Shown here one piece after another: positions 57,402-64,000 of a stretch of 64,000 bases of DNA. The position numbers were made by a program, and so were the translations under genes. Every line of letters begins with the position of its first letter. The first letter of the stretch is position 1. Source of the stretch: Pistricoccus aurantiacus (lineage in GTDB: Bacteria > Pseudomonadota > Gammaproteobacteria > Pseudomonadales > Halomonadaceae); assembly GCF_007954585.1 (NCBI RefSeq), contig NZ_CP042382.1:1612001-1676000 (forward strand), read 5' to 3'. The notes beneath the pieces were generated by a model. The model searched no databases and was not told the DNA's origin. It saw nothing but the letters and a program-made list of their open reading frames with translations.

Positions 57402-58252
57402 CGGGGCTCGCTCGCCACGACGCGCATCGACATGTCGATAGCTCGGATGTCCTTGGTCAGGGCGCCGCTGGAGATGCAGTCGATGCCGGTGGCGGCGATT
57501 TCCGCCAGGGTCAAATCGTTGACATTGCCGGATGCCTCCAGCGTGGCGCGGCCTTGGGTGCGGTTCACCGCCTCGCGTAGATCGTCCAGGGAGAAGTTGT
57601 CGAGCAAGATGATATCCGCCTGGGCAGCGAGGGCCTCTTCCAGCTCGTCCAGGGTTTCGACTTCCACTTCCACCGACAGCTCTTTGGCGATGGCCCGCGC
57701 TTCCTTGACCGCCGCCTGAATGCTGCCACAGGCGGCGATGTGGTTTTCCTTGATCAAAAAGGCATCGTAAAGACCAATGCGGTGGTTGTGCCCGCCGCCG
57801 CAGGTGACCGCGTATTTCTGCGCGAGACGCAGGCCCGGCAGCGTCTTGCGGGTATCCAGCAGGCGCACGCCGGTATCCTCGATCAGCTTGGCCCAGGCTC
57901 GGGTACGAGTGGCGGTAGCGGAGAGGGTCTGGAGCAGGTTGAGCGCTGCACGCTCTCCGGTCAGCAGGCTGCGCGCCGGGCCTTCCAGTTCGAGAAACGC
58001 CTGGCCTTCCTGCAGCAGATCGCCGTCCGCTGCATGCCAGGTCAAGGCGACTCGCGGATCGAGACGGCGAAAGATCTCGTCGACCCAGGCTACGCCGCAC
58101 AGCACCGCTTCCTCGCGGGTAATGACCCGCGCCTTGGCCCATTGTCGATCCGGGATCAGTTCCGCGGTGATATCCCCGGGGCCGACATCCTCCGATAGCA
58201 GGCGCGCGGCGCTGGTGCGGATCTCTTCCGCGAGAGCTTCATGATAATGCAT
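57398..58252 (-). CDS. nadC: Quinolinate phosphoribosyltransferase NadC
   Basis: A 284-residue enzyme converting quinolinate and PRPP to NaMN. Blocks: [73 protein letters not shown] and [14 protein letters not shown]. Divergent from ampD, as in E. coli and Pseudomonas. Confidence 0.96.
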   Translation of the reverse strand: MHYHEALAEEIRTSAARLLSEDVGPGDITAELIPDRQWAKARVITREEAVLCGVAWVDEIFRRLDPRVALTWHAADGDLLQEGQAFLELEGPARSLLTGERAALNLLQTLSATATRTRAWAKLIEDTGVRLLDTRKTLPGLRLAQKYAVTCGGGHNHRIGLYDAFLIKENHIAACGSIQAAVKEARAIAKELSVEVEVETLDELEEALAAQADIILLDNFSLDDLREAVNRTQGRATLEASGNVNDLTLAEIAATGIDCISSGALTKDIRAIDMSMRVVASEPR

Positions 58253-58350
58253 GGGAAAAGTAGGCTCCGTACCCTAGCGTGAGTGGTGCTCGAGTGCTTG
58301 TCGATAAGGCGTATTATAGAGAATTCGCAGGGCCGACGTCAGGAAAAGCA

Positions 58351-58911
58351 ATGAAGATCGAGGCAGGCTGGCTCAATGAAGCCCGGCGCAAGGTATCACC
58401 TTATCAGGACGCGCGGCCGGACAACGAGGTGTCGGCGCTGGTGCTGCATTCCATCAGCCTGCCGCCGGGGCAGTTCGGGGGTCCCTTCATCGAACAGCTG
58501 TTCACTAGAGGCGTGGTGGAAACGGTGCATCCTTATTTCAAGACCCTGCAAGGTCTCAGGGTGTCGGCGCATCTATTGATCCGACGAGACGGGGAGTGCG
58601 TGCAGTTCGTGTCCTTCGATCGACGCGCCTGGCACGCCGGACGTTCTCGCTGGAAAGATGGCCGGCGTCTGCGTAACGCTCTGAACGACTTCGCCATCGG
58701 TATCGAGCTCGAGGGCGATGAAGTGACGCCATATCGACAGGCGCAGTACGCAAGCCTTGCCGGCGCTATAAAAGCGCTTGTCGACTATTATCCGGCGCTA
58801 ACCTTGCAACGACTTACCAGTCACGCCCATATCGCGCCCTTGCGCAAGACCGATCCCGGGCCCGCTTTCGACTGGGCCTATCTGCGCGACAAGATACGCC
58901 ATCTGAAATAA
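58351..58911 (+). CDS. ampD: N-acetyl-anhydromuramyl-L-alanine amidase AmpD
   Basis: A 186-residue cytoplasmic zinc amidase (E. coli 183) that recycles anhydromuropeptides and keeps AmpR-controlled beta-lactamase low. VSALVLHSISLPPGQFGG has the first zinc His; SAHLLIRRDGECVQFV, AWHAGRSRW, FAIGIELEG and LTSHAHIAPLRKTDPGPAFDW give the other ligands. The start at 58351 follows AGGAAAA; the frame to 58279 is leader. Confidence 0.95.
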   Translation: MKIEAGWLNEARRKVSPYQDARPDNEVSALVLHSISLPPGQFGGPFIEQLFTRGVVETVHPYFKTLQGLRVSAHLLIRRDGECVQFVSFDRRAWHAGRSRWKDGRRLRNALNDFAIGIELEGDEVTPYRQAQYASLAGAIKALVDYYPALTLQRLTSHAHIAPLRKTDPGPAFDWAYLRDKIRHLK

Positions 58912-59066
58912 ACACTATAAAGAATACTGCTTTTATTTCGCGCCGGGCGGCTCTGTACTACAACTGTCTATAATGGCTGTGCCGGATCGCTATTACTGGT
59001 AACTATCTGTAGTAAAACTACCTGTCACGGTAGCGGCGCAAGTTTTTACGCATTTACCGCAACTAC

Positions 59067-59082
59067 TTGTGTTGCAACGCAA
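59067..59082. promoter_or_regulatory. 16-bp near-perfect palindrome upstream of aceE
   Basis: TTGTGTTGCAACGCAA has one mismatched pair. It is about 230 bases before the aceE start. Candidate operator; protein unknown. Confidence 0.4.
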
Positions 59083-59179
59083 TAGGGGCATGGAAATGAT
59101 TTTCATGTTTCGCTCAATTGGCAGGTGCGAATGTTTGCGGTATCGTCTTGGCGAGAAGCCAGGCATGCCTAACGCCAAT

Positions 59180-59193
59180 TTGTAACGTTACAA
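59180..59193. promoter_or_regulatory. 14-bp perfect palindrome upstream of aceE
   Basis: TTGTAACGTTACAA, 120 bases before the aceE start. It does not match the E. coli PdhR box (ATTGGT-N3-ACCAAT). Candidate operator for a dimeric regulator. Confidence 0.45.
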
Positions 59194-59313
59194 CATCCTG
59201 TTTTCCTGGAGACGTGATCCCTGGAAGATCATGCCCGCACTGAAGAGCGCCACACCTCCCTCGGCCATAGGGTGAGGGAACACCTACAATATTCTTCATT
59301 CGGAGAGACATCG

Positions 59314-61992
59314 ATGAGTCTTGAAGCAACAGAAGATCTTGATCCGATCGAGACCACGGAGTGGCTGGAATCCCTGGAATCGGTTCTGGACAGGGAGGGC
59401 GAGGAACGCGCCCAGCAATTGTTGAGCCGTCTGGCGGACCGGCTGCGTCGCGATGGCATGCCAGTGCCTTTTACGGTTACCTCCTCGCATCGCAACACTA
59501 TTCCCGTGCATCGTGAAGCGCGCATGCCCGGGGATATGTTCATGGAACGACGCATTCGCTCTCTGATCCGCTGGAACATGGCGGCGATGGTGACTCGCGC
59601 TAACGAAAGGAACAAGGGCATCGGTGGCCATTTGGCCAGTTACATGTCCAGTGCCACGCTTTATGAGGTGGGCTTCAACCACTTCTTCCGTGCGCCCAAG
59701 GGCGACTTCAAGGGTGACTTGCTGTTCATTCAAGGCCATAGCTCGCCGGGTATCTATGCCCGCTCTTTTCTGGAAGGGCGCCTGACCGAAGAACAGATGG
59801 ACAAGTTCCGGGAAGAGGTCGATGGCGATGGTCTGTCTTCCTATCCGCACCCCTGGTTGATGCCGGATTACTGGCAGATGCCCACGGTATCCATGGGTCT
59901 CGGGCCGTTGATGGCCATCTATCAGGCTTACGTCATGAAGTACCTGGACGCCCGTGGTCTACAGCCCATGCAGGATCGCAAGGTCTGGGCGTTCCTGGGT
60001 GACGGCGAGTGCGACGAGCCGGAAACCTTGGGCGCACTTGATAAAGCCAGTCGCGAAAATCTCGAAAACCTGATCTTCGTCATCAACTGCAACCTGCAAC
60101 GGCTCGATGGTCCGGTGCGTGGTAACGCTCGCATCATGGACGAACTGGAGGGGGTCTTCCGCGGTGCGGGCTGGAACGTCATCAAGGTGGTCTGGGGTCG
60201 CCTGTGGGATCCGCTGTTCGAGCAGGACGACAAGGGCATGCTGCAGAAGCTCATGGATGAAACCGTCGATGGGGAATACCAGAACTGCAAGGCCCAAGGC
60301 GGTGCCTATACCCGCGAGCATTTCTTCGGCAAGTATCCGGAAACCGCGAAGATGGTGGAGGATTACACCGACGAGGATATCTTCAAGCTCAACCGAGGCG
60401 GTCACGATCCCTACAAGGTCTACGCGGCCTATCATCAGGCGGTGAATAACGCCAACGGTCGTCCCACCGTGGTTCTGGCGCATACTGTCAAGGGCTATGG
60501 TCTGGGGGCAGATGGCGGCGAGGCGGACAACGAGGCTCACCAGATCAAGTCCATCGACGACAAGGATGTGCTCAAGCGCTTCCGTGATCGTTTCGGCATC
60601 GAGGTCACCGACAAGCAGATCGAGAACGAGATACCGTATTTCAAGCCGGACGACGACAGTCCGGAAATAAAGTACATGCATCTGCAGCGTGAGCGTCTGA
60701 ACGGCTACCTGCCGGCTCGCAAGAGCGATTTCGAAGCCATCGAGATGCCTGGGCTCGACGACAAGACATTCTCCAGACAAACCGAAGGAAGCGGTGATCG
60801 GGAAGTCTCCACCACCATGTCTTTCGTGCGTATCCTCAACGGCCTGGTCAAGAACAAGACTTTCGGCAAGCGGGTCGTGCCGATCATACCGGACGAGGCG
60901 CGGACCTTCGGTATGGAAGGCATGTTCCGTCAGTTGGGCATCTACACCGCCGAAGATCAGAAGTACGTGCCCATGGACAGGGCCCAGATCATGTACTACC
61001 GCGAGGACAAGGCGGGCCAGATCCTCCAGGAAGGCATCACCGAAGCCGGCGCCATGTCCACCTGGATCGCCGCAGCCACGTCCTATTCCAACAACGACTG
61101 CACGCTGATTCCCTTCTACGCCTACTACTCCATGTTCGGCTTCCAGCGGGTCGGCGACCTGGCCTGGGCCGCCGGAGACATGCAGGCTCGCGGCTTCCTG
61201 CTCGGCGGTACCGCCGGACGCACCACCTTGAACGGGGAGGGTCTGCAGCACCAGGATGGTCACAGCCACATCCTGTCCTCCACCATTCCCAACTGCCGCA
61301 GCTACGATCCCACCTACGGCCACGAGCTGGCGGTGATCATTCAGGACGGCATGAAGCGGATGTATCAGGACAAGGAGAACTGCTTCTATTACATCACCCT
61401 GATGAACGAAAATTATCAGCATCCGGAAATGCCGGAAGACTGTGTGGAAGACATCATCAAGGGAATGTATCTGCTCAGGGAAACCAAGGGCAAGAAGGGC
61501 CATGTCCAGCTGCTGGGCTCCGGTACCATCCTGCGGGAAGTGGAAGCGGCGGCGGAAATCCTCAAGGAAGAATGGGACGTCGGCGCCGATATCTGGAGCG
61601 CCACCAGCTTCAACGAGCTGCGTCGCGAGGCGTTGGAAGTCGATCGTCAGGCGTTCCTCAATCCGGAAAAGGAGCCGGGCAAACCTCACGTGACTCAGTG
61701 CCTGGAAGGGCGCAAGGGACCGGTAATTGCCGCCACCGACTACATGAAGCTGTATGCGGATCAGGTGCGTGCCTGGGTGCCGGCGGACTATCATGTACTG
61801 GGCACCGATGGTTTCGGACGCTCCGACACCCGGGAAAAGCTACGGCACTTCTTCGAGGTCGATCGTTATTTCGTCACCGTGGCGGCGCTCAAAGCGCTGG
61901 CGGATCAGGGCGAAATCGACCGTAAGGTCGTCGCTGACGCGATCAAGAAGTACGGCATCGATCCCAGCAAGCCCAATCCGCTGGTTGTGTAA
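59314..61992 (+). CDS. aceE: Pyruvate dehydrogenase E1 component, homodimeric
   Basis: An 892-residue thiamine-diphosphate enzyme (E. coli 887) decarboxylating pyruvate and acetylating the lipoyl arm of E2. The TPP/Mg motif starts at GDGECDEPETLGALDKA and closes with NCNLQRLDGPVRGN; GHSSPGIYARSFLEGRL and HTVKGYGLG are further family blocks. ATG 59314 with GGAGA upstream is chosen over an in-frame 59272. aceF follows after 78 bases. Confidence 0.97.
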   Translation: MSLEATEDLDPIETTEWLESLESVLDREGEERAQQLLSRLADRLRRDGMPVPFTVTSSHRNTIPVHREARMPGDMFMERRIRSLIRWNMAAMVTRANERNKGIGGHLASYMSSATLYEVGFNHFFRAPKGDFKGDLLFIQGHSSPGIYARSFLEGRLTEEQMDKFREEVDGDGLSSYPHPWLMPDYWQMPTVSMGLGPLMAIYQAYVMKYLDARGLQPMQDRKVWAFLGDGECDEPETLGALDKASRENLENLIFVINCNLQRLDGPVRGNARIMDELEGVFRGAGWNVIKVVWGRLWDPLFEQDDKGMLQKLMDETVDGEYQNCKAQGGAYTREHFFGKYPETAKMVEDYTDEDIFKLNRGGHDPYKVYAAYHQAVNNANGRPTVVLAHTVKGYGLGADGGEADNEAHQIKSIDDKDVLKRFRDRFGIEVTDKQIENEIPYFKPDDDSPEIKYMHLQRERLNGYLPARKSDFEAIEMPGLDDKTFSRQTEGSGDREVSTTMSFVRILNGLVKNKTFGKRVVPIIPDEARTFGMEGMFRQLGIYTAEDQKYVPMDRAQIMYYREDKAGQILQEGITEAGAMSTWIAAATSYSNNDCTLIPFYAYYSMFGFQRVGDLAWAAGDMQARGFLLGGTAGRTTLNGEGLQHQDGHSHILSSTIPNCRSYDPTYGHELAVIIQDGMKRMYQDKENCFYYITLMNENYQHPEMPEDCVEDIIKGMYLLRETKGKKGHVQLLGSGTILREVEAAAEILKEEWDVGADIWSATSFNELRREALEVDRQAFLNPEKEPGKPHVTQCLEGRKGPVIAATDYMKLYADQVRAWVPADYHVLGTDGFGRSDTREKLRHFFEVDRYFVTVAALKALADQGEIDRKVVADAIKKYGIDPSKPNPLVV

Positions 61993-62070
61993 GTGGATGT
62001 CTTGAGCCGTTGATCCGCTGCGCGGCCGCCTCGGCGGTCGCGTCGAGCAAGATTCAGAAGGAGCGCGACC

Positions 62071-64000
62071 TTGAGTAGCGAAATCATCAAAGTCCCCGAC
62101 ATCGGCGGAAGTGAAGATGTCGAAATCATCGAAATAGCGGTGTCCGAAGGCGATGTCATCGAGCCGGAAGACACCATGATCACCCTGGAGTCCGACAAGG
62201 CCAGCATGGACGTGCCGGCGCCCAAGGGCGGCAAGGTGCTGAAGATTCTGGTCAAGGAAGGCGATACCGTCTCCGAGGGCGATCAGATTCTCGAACTGGA
62301 AGCCGAGGGTGAAGGCGGTGACGAAGCCGAGGAAGACGAGGCTTCGTCCCAGGAAAAAAAAGCGTCCGCCAGTCCGTCTTCCTCCGAACAGGAAGAGAAG
62401 CCGGCGGCCAAGCAGGATAGCGGCAAGCAGGGCGGCGGTAGCGGCGGCAAGCGTACCGTCGAAATCAAGGTGCCGGATCTGGGCGGTTCCAGCGATGTGG
62501 AGATCATCGAGATCGCCGTCTCCGAAGGCGACGAGGTCAGCGCCGAAGACCCCTTGATCACCCTGGAGTCCGACAAGGCCAGCATGGACGTGCCCAGCCC
62601 GCATACCGGCAAGCTGATGTCCATTGCGGTCAAGGAAGGCGACACGGTCAGCGAAGGCGATGTGATCGGCACCATGGAAATTGCCGGTGAAGGCGGCGAC
62701 GAGGGTGGCGACGAGGCGCCGGAGGAAGAAGAGCCCGCCGGCAGCGATGAGGTAGATGCGGATGAAGAGGCCGACGAGGAACAGGAGGATACCGGTAGCG
62801 ACGAGCCGGAGCGCAAGGAAATCCGCGTGCCGGATCTTTCCGGTTCCAGCGACGTTCCGATCATCGAGATCGCCGTGACCGCAGGCGACGAGATCGATGT
62901 GGAAGACCCGCTGATCACGCTGGAATCCGACAAGGCCAGCATGGATGTTCCCAGCCCCTTCAAGGGTAAGCTGCTGGAATTGACGGTCAAGGAAGGCGAT
63001 ACGGTCAGTGAAGGCGATCTGATCGGCTATATGGAAGTGGCGGGCGCCAAGAAGTCCAAGCCGGCGCCGAAGAAAGACGAGTCCAAGTCGCAGCAGAAGT
63101 CCGCCGCCAAGTCGGAGCAGAAGTCGGATACCTCCGCCGCCTCTTCTGGAGGCCGTCCGAGCCCGGAAGCCCAGGTGGCTCAGCAGAAGGAAAAGCCCCG
63201 GGACGGCAAGCTGGTCCACGCCGGCCCCGCGGTGCGCATGCTGGCGCGAGAGCTGGGTGTCGATCTGGCTCAGGTCACCCCCAGCGGGCCCAAGGATCGG
63301 GTTCTCAAGGAGGACGTGCAGGCCTATGTCAAGAAGGTGATGAGCGGCAAGAGCGCGCCGAGCGATACCGCTGCGGCTCCCGCCGCCGGTGGCAGCGGCA
63401 TTCCGCCGATTCCGGATCAGGACTTCAGCCAGTTCGGGGAAGTGGAAGAAAAGCCCATGGGTCGCCTGCTCAAGATGGGCGCGACCAACCTGCATCGTAG
63501 CTGGGTCAACCTGCCTCATGTCACCCAGTTCGACGAGGCGGATATCACCGAGCTCGAGGCCTTCCGCAAGTCGATGAAGGCGGAGGCGGAGGCTCAGGGC
63601 GCCAGGCTCACGCCGCTGCCGTTTTTGATCAAGGCCTGTGCCTTCGCGCTTAGACAGTATCCGCAGTTCAACGTCAGCCTGAAGTCCGACGGTCAGACGA
63701 TGGTATGGAAGAAGTACGTGCATATCGGCATGGCGGTGGATACCCCGGACGGTCTGATGGTGCCGGTGATTCGTGACGCGGACAAGAAGTCGCTGATCGA
63801 GCTGGCCAAGGAAAGCGTCGAGCTTGCCAAGAAAGCCCAGACCAAGAAGCTCAAGCGCGATGAAATGATTGGCGGCTGCTTTACCATTTCGAGTCTCGGC
63901 TCGATCGGTGGTACGGCCTTCACGCCCATCGTCAACGCGCCGGAAGTGGCGATTCTGGGGATTTCCAAGGCGTCGATGAAACCGGTGTGGGATGGTGCCG
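62071..64000 (+). CDS. aceF: Dihydrolipoamide acetyltransferase (E2), 3' end outside window
   Basis: The E2 core of pyruvate dehydrogenase. The start is TTG 62071 with AAGGAG 7 bases upstream; there is no ATG near. Three lipoyl domains carry ESDKASMDV with lipoyl lysines at 43, 169 and 288, joined by acidic, Glu/Ser/Lys-rich linkers. A subunit-binding domain (about 380-417: AGPAVRMLARELGVDLAQV) and then the catalytic domain (from about 450: WVNLPHVTQFDEADITELE) follow. 643 residues are visible; the catalytic HxxxD lies beyond the window. Three lipoyl domains is the E. coli arrangement. Confidence 0.96.
   Translation, partial: MSSEIIKVPDIGGSEDVEIIEIAVSEGDVIEPEDTMITLESDKASMDVPAPKGGKVLKILVKEGDTVSEGDQILELEAEGEGGDEAEEDEASSQEKKASASPSSSEQEEKPAAKQDSGKQGGGSGGKRTVEIKVPDLGGSSDVEIIEIAVSEGDEVSAEDPLITLESDKASMDVPSPHTGKLMSIAVKEGDTVSEGDVIGTMEIAGEGGDEGGDEAPEEEEPAGSDEVDADEEADEEQEDTGSDEPERKEIRVPDLSGSSDVPIIEIAVTAGDEIDVEDPLITLESDKASMDVPSPFKGKLLELTVKEGDTVSEGDLIGYMEVAGAKKSKPAPKKDESKSQQKSAAKSEQKSDTSAASSGGRPSPEAQVAQQKEKPRDGKLVHAGPAVRMLARELGVDLAQVTPSGPKDRVLKEDVQAYVKKVMSGKSAPSDTAAAPAAGGSGIPPIPDQDFSQFGEVEEKPMGRLLKMGATNLHRSWVNLPHVTQFDEADITELEAFRKSMKAEAEAQGARLTPLPFLIKACAFALRQYPQFNVSLKSDGQTMVWKKYVHIGMAVDTPDGLMVPVIRDADKKSLIELAKESVELAKKAQTKKLKRDEMIGGCFTISSLGSIGGTAFTPIVNAPEVAILGISKASMKPVWDGA

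Larger units (their letters stand above)
58912..59313. other. Intergenic region upstream of aceE
   Basis: A 402-base region without a convincing gene; two overlapping minus-strand frames here have no ribosome site or family resemblance. It is AT-richer than its flanks and holds two marked palindromes, noted separately, so it is probably the regulatory region of aceEF. The aceE ribosome site GGAGA lies 8 bases before its ATG. Confidence 0.5.

Noticed and set aside
58993..59329. Small minus-strand frames in the aceE leader
   Set aside because: No Shine-Dalgarno sequence, and the region is better explained as regulatory DNA.
61840..63723. 627-codon minus-strand frame opposite aceF
   Set aside because: Shadow of the repeated lipoyl domains; the repetitive look of its translation comes from those repeats.

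Overview
This 64 kb window is an ordinary, gene-dense, GC-rich gammaproteobacterial chromosome segment. A halomonad (Halomonas or a relative) is the best guess. This rests on protein character, on gene neighbourhoods (purL/mltF/tadA, dapA-bamC, nadC/ampD, aceE-aceF, prfB-lysS) and on the mix of PutP, an OpgB-like enzyme and MscK. The genus is an inference and no 16S rRNA gene is present.

Layout. 0-19 kb: the 3' part of recJ, then a mostly minus-strand accessory block holding a VOC-fold protein, an EmrAB-type efflux pair, PutP, a copper-type efflux operon (MerR regulator, P1B ATPase and a 25-residue membrane microprotein joined by ATGA overlaps), an outer-membrane FadL porin, a decayed IS4-family insertion sequence, a HicAB toxin-antitoxin pair and an oligopeptide ABC importer. 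19-31 kb: housekeeping genes, namely prfB with its programmed +1 frameshift, lysS, small proteins of unknown role, tRNA-Thr, a META-domain lipoprotein, tesB, tadA, mltF and purL. 31-36 kb: a regulator-rich patch with four Crp/Fnr-family genes in a row, a YjjA-like DUF2501 protein and a beheaded phosphatase gene. 36-46.7 kb: an OpgB-like phosphoglycerol transferase, a lone AmiS/UreI channel, MscK, a RadD-like helicase and scpA-scpB-rluB. 46.7-64 kb: two identical tRNA-Lys genes, nadA, bepA, tusA-perM, dapA-bamC-MBL hydrolase-purC, trmO, methionine-salvage mtnBDC, nadC, ampD and aceE-aceF, the last running off the end.

How the genes fit together. Several sets are translationally coupled: cueR-copA-microprotein, scpA-scpB-rluB, tusA-perM, bamC-MBL and mtnD-mtnC. 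Cell-envelope and osmotic functions recur (PutP, OpgB-like, MscK, BamC, BepA, MltF, AmpD). Purine (purL, purC), NAD (nadA, nadC) and lysine (dapA) biosynthesis steps are scattered singly.

I found no CRISPR array, prophage or obvious defence island apart from HicAB. The most unusual items are the copper-operon microprotein, the IS4 copy that split the fadL terminator but carries its own terminator-like end, the run of four Crp/Fnr regulators, and a scar where two truncated genes meet near position 35,980. No clearly novel multi-gene system was identified.
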